DNA from: Synechococcus sp. UW179A
Lineage (GTDB): Bacteria > Cyanobacteriota > Cyanobacteriia > PCC-6307 > Cyanobiaceae
DNA: 64,000 bases
Direction of reading: 5' to 3'
NCBI RefSeq assembly: GCF_900473965.1
Contig: NZ_UCNJ01000024.1
Span: forward strand, 62,001-126,000
Part shown: piece by piece, positions 37,439-46,549 of the stretch
Position numbering within the stretch: the stretch's first letter is position 1
How the letters are laid out: the number at the start of each line of letters is the position of its first letter
The notes under the pieces: model-generated
The model's input: the letters and a program-made list of their open reading frames with translations, nothing else
What the model was told of the DNA's origin: nothing
Database searches by the model: none
Program-made: the position numbers and the translations under genes

Positions 37439-38188
37439 ATGGTTCCGCTCCTGCGAGCCTCTTTGGCGACTGTGCTCTCGAGTGCCGCGTTGCTCAGCAC
37501 GATGCCGGCACTGGCAGCTAGCGGAGATGCGGCTGATCTCAGTGCCCGTTTGCAGCTTGCCCTCAATGCAGAGGACCGTGTTCAGGCACTGTCCGCCTTG
37601 ATGGCACCGGAGCAGGCCACGACCCTGATGGAGCGCTTTCGTCGCTTCAGCACGCGTTTTCCTGAAACCCGCTGGGCCGTTAGGCCAGGCCAGCCCCTTG
37701 CCGATGGTCGCTCCACCGTGAAGCTGGCTGTAAGCGGTACGCGTCAGCAGGATGGTCTCAGCTACTCCTTCAAAGCCAACCAGCGGGTTGCCTTCTCTAC
37801 GGATGGAGGACTGATCACCGCTCAGGAGGTTCTCAGCGATCAATCGGTGCTCACCAGCGCCCGCAAGCCGTTGCCTATCTCGCTGCTCATCCCCGACAAA
37901 GTGCTCACTGGCAGCCGTTACGACGTGGATGTGGTGGTGGATCAACCGTTGGGTAAAGCCTTGCTGGCTGGCGGGCTCATCGCGATAACCCCTCAGCAAG
38001 TGATGGCGCAACAGAGCCCGGATGTTCAGCTGGAGCCATTAGGCGGTGGCGGGTTGTTCAAGTCGGTGCAGGCCCCTTTTCAGCCCGGGATTCAGACCTG
38101 GGCGGCCCTTTTGGTGCACCCCGATGGGGTGATCACGGTGAGTAAGCGGGTGCAGGTTGTTGATGATCAGACCAAGCTCAATCCTTGA
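37439..38188 (+). CDS. Conserved-looking secreted protein of unknown function
   Basis: The 249-residue protein starts with a Sec signal peptide (LLRASLATVLSSAALLSTMPALA, cleaved after ALA). It is followed by a helical part (about 30-75) and a beta-rich part (TRWAVRPGQPLADGRSTVKLAVSG, VLTGSRYDVDVVVDQPLGKALLAGGLIAITP). The latter looks like two immunoglobulin-like strands sets but matches no family I know. It ends 1 bp from the convergent dehydrogenase gene. Confidence 0.78.
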   Translation: MVPLLRASLATVLSSAALLSTMPALAASGDAADLSARLQLALNAEDRVQALSALMAPEQATTLMERFRRFSTRFPETRWAVRPGQPLADGRSTVKLAVSGTRQQDGLSYSFKANQRVAFSTDGGLITAQEVLSDQSVLTSARKPLPISLLIPDKVLTGSRYDVDVVVDQPLGKALLAGGLIAITPQQVMAQQSPDVQLEPLGGGGLFKSVQAPFQPGIQTWAALLVHPDGVITVSKRVQVVDDQTKLNP

Positions 38189-38189
38189 T

Positions 38190-39095
38190 CTACTGAGGTT
38201 GATAGGGGTTCGCGGGAAGACTTCGGCGTAGAGCAGACACATCGGCATTCCCGAGCCCAGCGTCCATTAGGGCCTGCTCCTGGTTGTGCACGGCCTCGGT
38301 GATCGGCAATTTCAGGCCCGTCTGTAACGCCGCATCGAGTGCAATTCCGAGGTCCTTGTGATGCAGTGCCAGTTTGAAACCGAGTGGATAATCATCATTG
38401 ATCATGGCCTGAGACCGATGTTGCAGTGCCCAGGAGCCTGCAGCCCCCTGGCACAGCGCGTCCACAACCTGCTCCATCGGTAGCTGCAGGTGTTCTCCGA
38501 GGGCGATGGCTTCCGCAACTGCGGCATAACTACCAGCCACCAGCACCTGGTTAATTGCTTTGACCTGTTGTCCACTGCCCACGTCACCGAAATAGTGGAT
38601 TGAGCGGCCGATCACCTCCAGCACTGGCCGCGCTTTCTCAACTGCTGCAGTGTCTCCACCGCAGAGCACGGTGAGGGTGCCGGCCTTCGCGCCTTCCGTG
38701 CCGCCGGTCACGGGAGCATCGATGTAAGCAATGTCTCGCTTAGCGAGACGTTGAGCCATGGCCCTGGAGGTGGAGGGACTGATGGTGGAGCAGTCGATCA
38801 CCAAGCTGCCCTGCTGCAGCGCGGGTCCAGCGCCCTGTTCTCCCCAGAGAACAGCTTCTACGGCTGCATCGTCGCTTACGCAGAGAAGCAGTGCAGAACA
38901 GCGACTCACTGCTGCGGCCGGGCTTGCGGTGGGTAAGGCTCCCGCTAGGCCAGGGGCCGACTCCGCCAGGCGACTGCGGGTATGGACCTGCAGCGGGTAG
39001 CCAGCTGCTAAGAGATTTACCGCCATCGGCAACCCCAGAGCCCCGAGGCCAATACAGGCCAGTCGGGTCTTTGGCGTTAGATCACATCCGGTCAT
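38190..39095 (-). CDS. NAD(P)-dependent beta-hydroxyacid dehydrogenase
   Basis: Member of the 3-hydroxyisobutyrate dehydrogenase / tartronate semialdehyde reductase family, 301 residues. It has the Rossmann motif IGLGALGLPMAVNLLAAGYPL, the substrate-binding YIDAPVTGGTEGAKAGTLTVLCGG, and the catalytic-lysine segment GSGQQVKAINQVLVAGSYAAVAEAI. TRS after the beta-2 strand suggests NADP use. In cyanobacteria such enzymes often act as glyoxylate or succinic semialdehyde reductases; the substrate cannot be decided here. Confidence 0.88.
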   Translation of the reverse strand: MTGCDLTPKTRLACIGLGALGLPMAVNLLAAGYPLQVHTRSRLAESAPGLAGALPTASPAAAVSRCSALLLCVSDDAAVEAVLWGEQGAGPALQQGSLVIDCSTISPSTSRAMAQRLAKRDIAYIDAPVTGGTEGAKAGTLTVLCGGDTAAVEKARPVLEVIGRSIHYFGDVGSGQQVKAINQVLVAGSYAAVAEAIALGEHLQLPMEQVVDALCQGAAGSWALQHRSQAMINDDYPLGFKLALHHKDLGIALDAALQTGLKLPITEAVHNQEQALMDAGLGNADVSALRRSLPANPYQPQ

Positions 39096-39161
39096 GGTTT
39101 GAGACCATCTGAGTCAGATCCTGACCCGCCACCCGCAGCAACCTGGGCCTGTTCACTGTTG

Positions 39162-39566
39162 ATGGTCTTCATGGCGCTTACCAATCGCTGGCGACGGGCA
39201 CTCTTGATTCCCTGCGTTGCACTCACAGCCGCTGCTCTGCAGCAGACCGGTGGAGTAGCGGAAGCGGCTCCAGGCCGCAGGATGCCGGAATCCAACCTCA
39301 CGGAAAGTCAGAAGATGCAGCTGTTCCAGGCCCGCCGCAACTGGGGACTACGCAGCTACGACCAACGGCTTGCGCTGCTCAAGTCTGGCCAGAGCTGCCT
39401 TGAGCGTGCGCAAACTCCTGAAGCGGGCAAGACTTGTATGCAGCAACAGAAGCAGGCTCGCCGGCGTCTGATGGAGCAAGGACGACAGGTTGTGAATGCA
39501 GAGCGTCGCCGCTTGGGCCTCACACCTTTGCCTGATTTCCGGAGGCAAGGTCGAGGGAGGGGCTGA
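39162..39566 (+). CDS. Small secreted basic protein
   Basis: About 134 residues from the ATG at 39162 (39171 is equally possible; 39099 would add a hydrophilic stretch ahead of the signal). The signal peptide [21 protein letters not shown] is followed by an Arg/Gln-rich helical mature part. It contains two Cys (in QSCLERAQ and KTCMQQQ) that could form a disulphide. It ends in RRQGRGRG. Unknown family and function. Confidence 0.65.
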   Translation: MVFMALTNRWRRALLIPCVALTAAALQQTGGVAEAAPGRRMPESNLTESQKMQLFQARRNWGLRSYDQRLALLKSGQSCLERAQTPEAGKTCMQQQKQARRRLMEQGRQVVNAERRRLGLTPLPDFRRQGRGRG

Positions 39567-39593
39567 GGCTCCTCCCTTTGACCGAATCTCTAC

Positions 39594-40799
39594 TCAGGCG
39601 GCGTCGAGGGCTGAAACGCCTGGCAGTACCTTGCCTTCCAGCAGTTCGAGGCTGGCGCCGCCACCGGTGGAGATGTGCGACATCTTCTCGGCCAGACCTG
39701 CCTTCTCCACAGCTGCAACAGAGTCGCCGCCGCCGATGATCGTGCAGCAGCCCTTGCCACTCAGCTCGGCCAGGGTGGTGGCGATGGCGTTGGTGCCGGC
39801 GGCAAACTTATCGAACTCGAACACGCCCATGGGGCCGTTCCAGATCACGGTCTTGCAGTCGGCCAGTGCGTCCTGGAACACCTTGATGGAGTCAGGACCA
39901 ATGTCCAGACCCATCCAGCCGTCGGGAATCGAGTTGATGTCAGCGATCTGGCTGTTGGCGTCGGGGGCGAAGTTGTCGGCCAGCACCACATCGGTGGGCA
40001 GCAGCAGCTGCACGCCCTTGGCCTTGGCTTTGGCCTCCAGCTCCTTGGCGAGTTCGAGTTTGTCTTCTTCCACGAGGCTCTTGCCCACTGAGAGTCCGCG
40101 TGCCTTGTAGAAGGTGAAGATCATGCCGCCGCCGATCAGCACCTTGTCGCACTTGTCGATCAGGGCTTCGAGCACGCCGATCTTGGAGCTCACCTTGGAA
40201 CCACCCACGATGGCAGCGAGGGGGCGCTTGGGATCGTCAACGGCACCCTGCAAGTACTGAAGCTCCTTCTCCATCAGGAAGCCAGCCACGGAGGGCTTGA
40301 GAAACTTGGTCACGCCTTCGGTGGAGGCATGAGCGCGGTGGGCGGCACCGAAGGCGTCGTTCACATACACCTCAGCCAGTCCAGCCAGCTTTTCGGCGAA
40401 ACCGGCTTCATTCTTTTCCTCTTCCGCGAAGAAACGCACGTTCTCCAGCAGCACCACATCGCCATCCGCCATGGCACTGACCTTGGCTTCGGCGTCAGGT
40501 CCGATGCAGCTTTCGGTCTTGGAGACTGGTTTGCCGAGCAATTCGCTCAGACGGGCGGCAACGGGGGTGAGACGCATGGAGTCATTCACCTGACCCTTGG
40601 GCCGTCCGAAGTGGGCGGAAAGAATCACTTTGGCGCCTTTGTCGATTAGGTCTTTGACGGTGGGCAGCGCAGCACGGATGCGGGTGTCATCGGTGATGGC
40701 CCCGGCATCATTGAGGGGCACATTGAAATCGACCCGCACGAGAACACGTTTTCCGCTGAGGTCGGCGCCGGAGAGGCTGGCCAGGGAACGCTTCGCCAT
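39594..40799 (-). CDS. pgk: Phosphoglycerate kinase
   Basis: Calvin cycle and glycolysis enzyme that moves phosphate between 1,3-bisphosphoglycerate and ATP. The 401 residues include the signature [13 protein letters not shown], the substrate arginines in [10 protein letters not shown], the hinge and nucleotide site [34 protein letters not shown] and the C-terminal [14 protein letters not shown]. Divergent from the universal stress gene. Confidence 0.98.
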   Translation of the reverse strand: MAKRSLASLSGADLSGKRVLVRVDFNVPLNDAGAITDDTRIRAALPTVKDLIDKGAKVILSAHFGRPKGQVNDSMRLTPVAARLSELLGKPVSKTESCIGPDAEAKVSAMADGDVVLLENVRFFAEEEKNEAGFAEKLAGLAEVYVNDAFGAAHRAHASTEGVTKFLKPSVAGFLMEKELQYLQGAVDDPKRPLAAIVGGSKVSSKIGVLEALIDKCDKVLIGGGMIFTFYKARGLSVGKSLVEEDKLELAKELEAKAKAKGVQLLLPTDVVLADNFAPDANSQIADINSIPDGWMGLDIGPDSIKVFQDALADCKTVIWNGPMGVFEFDKFAAGTNAIATTLAELSGKGCCTIIGGGDSVAAVEKAGLAEKMSHISTGGGASLELLEGKVLPGVSALDAA

Positions 40800-40901
40800 G
40801 AGGGTTGTGTGGTGCGGTAAGAAAACGGGGAGAGATTAACCCGAGTTCTGCAGGCCCAGCGCTAGGACTGGCTTAAAGGGCATTGGCCGGAGGTCGTGTG
40901 A

Positions 40902-41285
40902 ATGTTCAAGACCGTCCTCTTCCCGATCGATCAGAGCGATGAGGCCCTGGAGACAGTGGACAAGGCTCTGGAGCTCGCGCGCCGTTATGGCTGTCGATTG
41001 GTGCTGCTATCGGTGCTGCAGTCAGAACGTTCTCAAAAGCATGACCATGAAGCGGTTGTAGGGAGGCTTGACCAGACCCGCGAACGCTTTGAACAGGCTG
41101 GTTTCAGCTGCCAGGAGATTGAGCGCAGTGGCCAAACGGCCTCTGTGATTGGTGATGTGGCTGATGAGTTGAATGTGGATGTGATCGTGATGGGAACCGG
41201 GGGTGTGAACTTGGAATCCGACAGCGGCTGCATGGTTGCACGGGTGCTTCAGCTGGTGTCCTGTCCTGTGTTGGTGGTGCCGTGA
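40902..41285 (+). CDS. Universal stress protein (UspA family)
   Basis: A 127-residue single-domain protein: TVLFPIDQSDEALETVDKALELARRYG at the start, and VIVMGTGGVNLESDSGCMVARVLQLVSCPVLVVP at the end. The end replaces the usual ATP-loop G-x2-G-x9-G-S/T with a related GTGG...SG, so ATP binding is possible but not certain. Its stop overlaps the GTG start of the next gene (GTGA), making a tight three-gene unit with the GTPase and the pseudouridine synthase. Confidence 0.88.
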   Translation: MFKTVLFPIDQSDEALETVDKALELARRYGCRLVLLSVLQSERSQKHDHEAVVGRLDQTRERFEQAGFSCQEIERSGQTASVIGDVADELNVDVIVMGTGGVNLESDSGCMVARVLQLVSCPVLVVP

Positions 41286-42148
41286 GTTCACCACCGATTC
41301 AGTGGTACCCCGGCCACATCGCCAAGGCGGAGCAACAACTCCGGCGCAATCTCGACAAGGTGGATCTGGTCATCGAGGTCCGTGACGCACGCATCCCTCT
41401 GGCCACCGGCCATCCCCACCTCAGCCGTTGGATCAAGGGCAAGCAACACCTGCTGGTGATCAACCGTCGCGACATGGTCACTGCTGAAGCCCGATCCTCC
41501 TGGGAGGCATGGTTCAAAGGCCATGGTCAGCGCACGGTGTGGTGTGACGCCAAGGTGGGCACCGGGGTCAAACAGGTGCAGCAGGCGGCCATTCGCGCCG
41601 GCGATCAGCTGAACGAACGGCGGCGTAACAGGGGCATGCGCCCCAGGCCTGTGCGGGCGCTCACTCTGGGTTTTCCCAACGTGGGCAAATCAGCGCTGAT
41701 CAACAGGCTGGTGAAGCAGAAGGTGGTGGCGAGTGCCCGCCGGGCTGGTGTCACCCGCACCCTGCGCTGGGTGCGCCTTGGCCAGGACATCGACCTGTTG
41801 GATGCGCCCGGGGTGTTGCCACCCAGGCTTGATGACCAGCAGGCTGCCTTACATCTGGCCCTCTGTGATGACATCGGCCAGGCTGCCTATGACGGTGAAC
41901 TCGTTGCCCAGGCGTTTTTGCGATTGCTGATGGGTCTGCAGCAGCAGCAGTCTTCCGGCGTGGTGCTTGCAGTGTTGGAAGGGCGGTATGGAACACCTTT
42001 GTTGGGTGAGACCGAAGACCCAGCTCTTTGGCTTCAGGCCGTGGCACGGCGCCACACCTCCGGTGACACGGCGAGGATGGCTCAGAGGTTGCTGGATGAC
42101 TTTCGTAAGTCGGCGCTGGGCAGTATCGCTTTGGAGTTGCCGGCATGA
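41282..42148 (+). CDS. rbgA: Ribosome biogenesis GTPase (YlqF/RbgA family)
   Basis: Circularly permuted GTPase of 288 residues that helps late 50S assembly. The motif order is G4 (VINRRDMV), G1 (LGFPNVGKSALINRL), G2 region (TRTLRWVRLG) and G3 (DAPGVLPPR), so the permutation is visible. IQWYPGHIAKAEQQLRRNL at the N-terminus is the family signature. GTG start overlapping the usp stop; ATGA overlap with the next gene. Confidence 0.95.
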   Translation: MSSPPIQWYPGHIAKAEQQLRRNLDKVDLVIEVRDARIPLATGHPHLSRWIKGKQHLLVINRRDMVTAEARSSWEAWFKGHGQRTVWCDAKVGTGVKQVQQAAIRAGDQLNERRRNRGMRPRPVRALTLGFPNVGKSALINRLVKQKVVASARRAGVTRTLRWVRLGQDIDLLDAPGVLPPRLDDQQAALHLALCDDIGQAAYDGELVAQAFLRLLMGLQQQQSSGVVLAVLEGRYGTPLLGETEDPALWLQAVARRHTSGDTARMAQRLLDDFRKSALGSIALELPA

Positions 42149-43137
42149 GTCGTGCCTGGAGTCGTCCTCCGCTGCCGGAAGAAACCTTCACCGACAGGTT
42201 CGGCGAGGGCGAGGGGGAGTTGCTCTCGCTCACCTATCCCAAACCGCTGCCGATGCGGCTCGACCGTTGGCTGGTCAGTCAGCGCAGCGAGCAGAGTCGC
42301 GCCCGCATTCAGAAGTTCATTGATGCCGGTTATGTGCGTGTAAATGGCAAGACCGGAAAGGCCAAGACACCTCTGCGCCAGGGCGATGAGGTGCAGCTGT
42401 GGATGCCACCGCCGGAGCCGCTGCCCTATCTGAAGCCGCAGCCGATGGAGCTCAATGTGCTCTTTGAAGATGAACATCTGATCGTGATCAACAAACCGGC
42501 CGGTCTCACGGTGCATCCGGCACCTGGCAACAAGGACGGCACGCTGGTGAATGGTTTGCTGCATCACTGCCCTGATCTGCCGGGCATTAGCGGCAAGTTG
42601 CGGCCCGGCATCGTCCATCGCCTCGACAAGGACACCACCGGTTGCATCGTGATCGCCAAGAGCCAGGAGGCTTTGGTGCGGCTGCAGATCCAGATCCAGA
42701 AACGCATCGCTTCACGCGAGTATCTGGCGGTGGTGCATGGGGTGCCTGCAGGAGACAGCGGCACGATCGTGGGGGCGATCGGTCGCCACCCGGTGGACCG
42801 CAAGAAATATGCGGTGGTGAGTGGTGAGACTGGACGTCATGCCTGCACGCACTGGAACCTGGAGGAGCGGCTCGGCGATTATTCGCTGTTGCGCTTCAAG
42901 CTCGACACCGGCCGTACCCATCAGATCCGGGTGCATTGCGCGCATATGAACCATCCAGTGGTGGGTGACCCCATTTACAGCCGCTGCCGCAAATTGCCGA
43001 TTGAACTGCCCGGCCAGGCGCTGCATGCCTTTCAGCTGGGCTTGGATCACCCCATCACACGGAAGCGAATGCTGTTTGAAGCACCGATCCCTCCAGTGAT
43101 GGAGAAATTATTGGCGGTCCTAAGACGCCGTTCCTAG
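42145..43137 (+). CDS. RluD-family 23S rRNA pseudouridine synthase
   Basis: The 330 residues have an S4 RNA-binding domain (about 33-80: MRLDRWLVSQRSEQSRARIQKFIDAGYVRVNG) and a catalytic domain with the Asp in IVHRLDKDTTGCIVIAK. LLRFKLDTGRTHQIRVH and HPVVGDPIY are further family motifs. The exact rRNA position (RluD, C or A type) cannot be told. The ATG overlaps the GTPase stop by 4 bp. Confidence 0.92.
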   Translation: MSRAWSRPPLPEETFTDRFGEGEGELLSLTYPKPLPMRLDRWLVSQRSEQSRARIQKFIDAGYVRVNGKTGKAKTPLRQGDEVQLWMPPPEPLPYLKPQPMELNVLFEDEHLIVINKPAGLTVHPAPGNKDGTLVNGLLHHCPDLPGISGKLRPGIVHRLDKDTTGCIVIAKSQEALVRLQIQIQKRIASREYLAVVHGVPAGDSGTIVGAIGRHPVDRKKYAVVSGETGRHACTHWNLEERLGDYSLLRFKLDTGRTHQIRVHCAHMNHPVVGDPIYSRCRKLPIELPGQALHAFQLGLDHPITRKRMLFEAPIPPVMEKLLAVLRRRS

Positions 43138-43156
43138 TGCTGTTGCCAGTGCATGA

Positions 43157-43294
43157 TCAAAGGATCTGCTGGCTGGCGAAGTTCAACACCAGATCGTTGA
43201 AATCACCGTCTGCGGAAATGCCAGCTTGATCCTCAAACCCAATGCGATTGGCACCCAGCACTTTGAAGCGTTTGAGGTTGGTTCCCAGTTGATG
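43157..43294 (-). pseudogene. Remnant of a DUF4114-like secreted protein gene
   Basis: Read on the minus strand, the last about 45 codons before a TGA at 43157-43159 give NLKRFKVLGANRIGFEDQAG and then ISADGDFNDLVLNFASQQIL. GFED followed by GDxDxNDLV is the hallmark of the end of DUF4114 domains in secreted calcium-binding-type proteins. Nothing of the rest of such a protein is present. The reading frame runs directly out of the TAG stop of the channel gene, in the same frame, so the channel gene abuts a truncated 3' end. Confidence 0.7.
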
Positions 43295-44422
43295 CTATTG
43301 GCGTAGCCATGTTTGGCTCAGTTTGGTGTAAGTCCCGTCGTAATAACTGCGAGCTATTGCGTCATTGATTGCGCTTGAGCGGGGGTCGTCTAGAAAGTTT
43401 TTTGACATCCCGTAGGCGATAAATAATGTTGTCAGGGTTTTACTCGTTGGCTTGATATTGGGTGCAGATGGCATCTGTTGAAGAGCAGTTTGCATGCTCT
43501 GGTTATCTGCGAGGATCGCATCAGCGAGACCGCTTTCAAGTTGTTGAATACATTCAGGCATCAGCTCGCAGCTGATTTGTTTGATGCCTTTGGCTTTCAA
43601 AATAGATTCCTGAATTGAGTCCGGTAAAGAAGCGAAGGTTTTGCCTTTAAGGGTGGCGTTGTCGAGCGAAACTATCACTTCCTGATCGCTACTCTTCTGT
43701 GCATTGCTCGCTGTTTTTAGGATGTAGGAAGCGAAATAAGCTGTTAACAAGACCCTTGCAAATAATGAGACGATTGAAATAATTCTGGTTTTGGATTTTT
43801 GTGTGTGATCTGTAGAGAGTAAAAGTGTTTTCTGTAGGATTAGAATTAGTTGGTGTCGTTTCTTTTCGTGAATGAGATTGAGTCGATTGCGCTCTAGCAG
43901 CCAAACCGGTACTGCGAAGAAGCAGGCGATTAGGGCGACTCCCACAAAGATCAGGAGTACTTCCTTGGAAGTTGTCACCTGGAGCAGGCGAAGTGCTGTC
44001 GACTCTTCTTGTTTCAGCTCATAGATTTTGAATTCGCTCGTAGCTGTTGGAAAGGTGAATTTGAAGCGTTTGCTTCGATTTTCGTTAATTAAAATCCCGC
44101 CCATTGCCACGTCTGCACGCCCACTGCCAATTGCTTCCAGAAGCTCGCCAAAGGTATTCGCTCGTGTGATGCGGTATGGGATCTTCCGGTTTTCGGCGAT
44201 CATCCGCCAGAGATCGATCTCAAATCCTGTGGGGATCTCGTTTTCGTTTAATGCATAAGGTGGATCGGGGTGCCAAATCACGTTGACTGGTTCTCGACCA
44301 TTCGTGCTCTTTTCATTTGCGTGGACTTTGCAACTTAAATCCCCCATCGTGCACGCCACGAATGCACCCAGCCCAAATAACACAATGCTTCTGATCCGCT
44401 TGGGCATCACATCTAGACGCAC
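43295..44422 (-). CDS. Ionotropic glutamate receptor-like channel or split ligand-binding membrane protein
   Basis: The 375 residues have the order of GluR0-type receptors: a signal peptide (about 8-30); ligand lobe S1 (about 45-145, with PYALNENEIPTGFEIDLWRMIAE, GRADVAMGGILINENRSKRFKFTFP); a transmembrane helix (154-176, ending WLLERNR); a re-entrant-like segment (190-210); and a second helix (212-237, LFARVLLTAYFASYILKT, recalling the M3 motif of receptors). Ligand lobe S2 follows (250-372, with SGLADAILADNQ and a C-terminal YYDGTYTKLSQTWL). The TVGYG potassium filter of GluR0 is absent. The ligand is probably an amino acid. AT-rich, no operon partner. Confidence 0.78.
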   Translation of the reverse strand: MRLDVMPKRIRSIVLFGLGAFVACTMGDLSCKVHANEKSTNGREPVNVIWHPDPPYALNENEIPTGFEIDLWRMIAENRKIPYRITRANTFGELLEAIGSGRADVAMGGILINENRSKRFKFTFPTATSEFKIYELKQEESTALRLLQVTTSKEVLLIFVGVALIACFFAVPVWLLERNRLNLIHEKKRHQLILILQKTLLLSTDHTQKSKTRIISIVSLFARVLLTAYFASYILKTASNAQKSSDQEVIVSLDNATLKGKTFASLPDSIQESILKAKGIKQISCELMPECIQQLESGLADAILADNQSMQTALQQMPSAPNIKPTSKTLTTLFIAYGMSKNFLDDPRSSAINDAIARSYYDGTYTKLSQTWLRQ

Positions 44423-44515
44423 GACTCACCAGTCAAAATGCAGGGAGCATCCCGGGTGGATTGCGATGACTTATCGGAATTTTATCCCAAAACTGCGATT
44501 GGATCGTTAGCAGAT

Positions 44516-44560
44516 GAGCCTGAATCATCTCGTCGAGGTCGACGGGGTGATTCAGGCTTC
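44516..44560. other. Long hairpin downstream of the CBM2 gene
   Basis: Arms GAGCCTGAATCA (44516-44527) and TGATTCAGGCTT (44548-44559) form a 12-bp stem with one G-T pair and a 20-base loop that is itself partly self-complementary (TCGTCGAGGTCGACG). No T-run follows on the minus strand. It may stabilise the 3' end of the CBM2 message or separate it from the channel gene. Confidence 0.5.
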
Positions 44561-44600
44561 TTGATTGGTCTGGGTGCACCCTGAGGAATTGCAGTCTTGG

Positions 44601-46364
44601 TTAAAGCAGAGTGATTGCGCTTCCTGAAGCCAGCAGCATGTCTTCTGTTAGCACTCCATCTCTTCCAAGATCCATATCCGAAAGGGCATTAAATCCCACC
44701 GTCAGCGACTGGCCAGCGCCAATGGATGAGCCCCAATCCGCTCCGGAGAGTTCGTAGCGATAGAGCTCCCCATCCAGCTGCTCAGTTGTTACGTCAACTC
44801 CCCAGGACTCGCCATAAAACCTGTGGTTGCTGTTGAAACTCAGCGACCAATTATCAAGTTGCTGTTCGCTCTGATTGTTCACTGTGAGGGAGGCTGTCAA
44901 GCCGCCCCACCAAAGATCGCCACTGACCTCAACATCAAGGGGTTGGCCTGTTAGCTGATCAGTCTCTTCAGGCTTTGAATCGGGGAGGATTGGTTCTGGA
45001 GGAGGAACGGGTTGTGGCTCCTGATTGATGGTTCCAGTGCTGGACAACGCTTCGAGATTCTGCGCCAGTGGATCACCCAGAGACACAATCCCCTGGTAAT
45101 AGTTGATCACCGTCGAATCAGAAACATCCAGAGCCGGCCATTGCGGCCAGTCAAAGGTGTCATTCATGAAGGGTTGGTCCTGATCCCATCCCAGAACTGT
45201 GAGGTGATTGATGTCGTGAGCAATCGCGACATCTTCGATGTTTAAAAATCCATGGGTGCGGCCATGCATCCAGCCTCCGTAATGGGGCTCCATTTTCAAG
45301 GTGTTGATGAAGGTTTCCCGCAAACCGGATTGCTCGATGTAGTCGGCGAATCCCTCATGGCCAAACTCTCGGACCATTCCCATCACGTCGTCTTGGGATC
45401 CCTGTCGTGCCGTTCGTTGGATGTCAGCGAGGATCTGGGGGTCATAGGCCTGATCAGCAATCCAACCCACCTTCGCTCCCTGCATGGCATACCAAAGGCC
45501 GACCCCCTTGGTGTCATCGCCCCATGCCTGCGAATTGTTGGTCAGGCCGTTGGCAAAAGCCCATTCACCGACGGTCTCAATGCCAACAGCTTCAAGACCT
45601 GAGAAAGCACGCAGGCCGTTGTAGGCCTCCAAGGCTTCGGTGGTGATAGCTGTGCGGCCTCCGACCAGTTCGTTGTGCTCGGAATTGTGATTGGAGCCGT
45701 GGAAGCTTCCCCAGCTATTGATATCCGTGTAAGGCCCCTCCACGGCAGCGTGCTGATGCATGGTGTGATCGTGGCCGGCACCGGCATGCCCGTCCATGCC
45801 GGCAGCGTCAGAGCCGGAAGCTGCCATGGATGTTTCGCCCATGGATGTTTCGCCCATGGATGTTTCGCCCATGGATGTTTCGCTGTTAGAGATCTCAACG
45901 TTGGACATCTCACTATTGGATGTCTCACCAGTGGATGTCTCACCAGTTGATGCCTCACCCGTCGATGTCTCGTCCGTGCTCATGGTGGAGCCGGAATCTG
46001 CGTTGGAGTTGTCGCTGAAGGCAAGGCCTGTCTCTGAGAACAACATCCCCTCAGTGAGGTTGCCATCACGTCCAAGGTCAGTGCCCTGCGTTCCGTTGAA
46101 GCCAACATTGATGGTTTCACCCGCTGGGATGCGACTCCCCCAACCCGTTCCTGAGAGGGTGTAGCGCGTCAGTCCGTTGTCCAATCGTTCGCTTTCGAGG
46201 GCGACTCCCCAGGCATTGGGGTCTAGTTGATGGGGACTGGTGAAGCTGATGGTCCAGCTTTCAAGAGCCTGATCGCTCTTATTGGTGATGGCCAGTGCGG
46301 CAGTGAAGCCGCCCCACCAGATGTCCCCGCCGATGGAGACCTGCAGTGACTCAGATGGCGTCAT
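44601..46364 (-). CDS. Two-CBM2 protein with His/Met-rich segment and central domain of unknown function
   Basis: A 587-residue protein. A carbohydrate-binding module family 2 lies at each end: about 1-112 (VSIGGDIWWGGFTAALAITN, WTISFTSP, LGRDGNLTEG) and about 475-587 (VEVSGDLWWGGLTASLTVNN). Residues about 125-180 are a five-residue repeat (STGET, SMGET). Then comes a His/Met/Asp-rich piece (MDGHAGAGHDHTMHQHA) that could bind metal. A globular domain at about 205-430 carries further His clusters (FHGSNHNSEHNELVGG, EPHYGGWMHGRTHG, AIAHDINH) and is Trp-rich. No Sec signal peptide is seen, so secretion would need another route. No catalytic family is recognised. Confidence 0.8.
   Translation of the reverse strand: MTPSESLQVSIGGDIWWGGFTAALAITNKSDQALESWTISFTSPHQLDPNAWGVALESERLDNGLTRYTLSGTGWGSRIPAGETINVGFNGTQGTDLGRDGNLTEGMLFSETGLAFSDNSNADSGSTMSTDETSTGEASTGETSTGETSNSEMSNVEISNSETSMGETSMGETSMGETSMAASGSDAAGMDGHAGAGHDHTMHQHAAVEGPYTDINSWGSFHGSNHNSEHNELVGGRTAITTEALEAYNGLRAFSGLEAVGIETVGEWAFANGLTNNSQAWGDDTKGVGLWYAMQGAKVGWIADQAYDPQILADIQRTARQGSQDDVMGMVREFGHEGFADYIEQSGLRETFINTLKMEPHYGGWMHGRTHGFLNIEDVAIAHDINHLTVLGWDQDQPFMNDTFDWPQWPALDVSDSTVINYYQGIVSLGDPLAQNLEALSSTGTINQEPQPVPPPEPILPDSKPEETDQLTGQPLDVEVSGDLWWGGLTASLTVNNQSEQQLDNWSLSFNSNHRFYGESWGVDVTTEQLDGELYRYELSGADWGSSIGAGQSLTVGFNALSDMDLGRDGVLTEDMLLASGSAITLL
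45824..45980. repeat. 15-bp minisatellite in the CBM2 gene
   Basis: About ten tandem copies of a 15-bp unit. Four to five consecutive copies of CCATGGATGTTTCGC near 45824-45882 are identical and the rest are degenerate. It encodes the pentapeptide repeat (S/T)-x-x-E-T and stays in frame with copy-number change. Confidence 0.9.
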
Positions 46365-46549
46365 GGCATGAATGAGAGGTACAGATTCAGTGCAGCGACG
46401 AGATGTGATTCAGATCTGTCTCGTGAAAGTCGGGATGTGTCCGAATCATTTCGTGTTGAGGGAAGGAAGGTCGCCGCCTTGTTTTTCCATTCACGGCTGA
46501 AACCGTTTGAACGCCAATCCTGCAAATGGGGGGTTTTCTGGAGCGCGGG

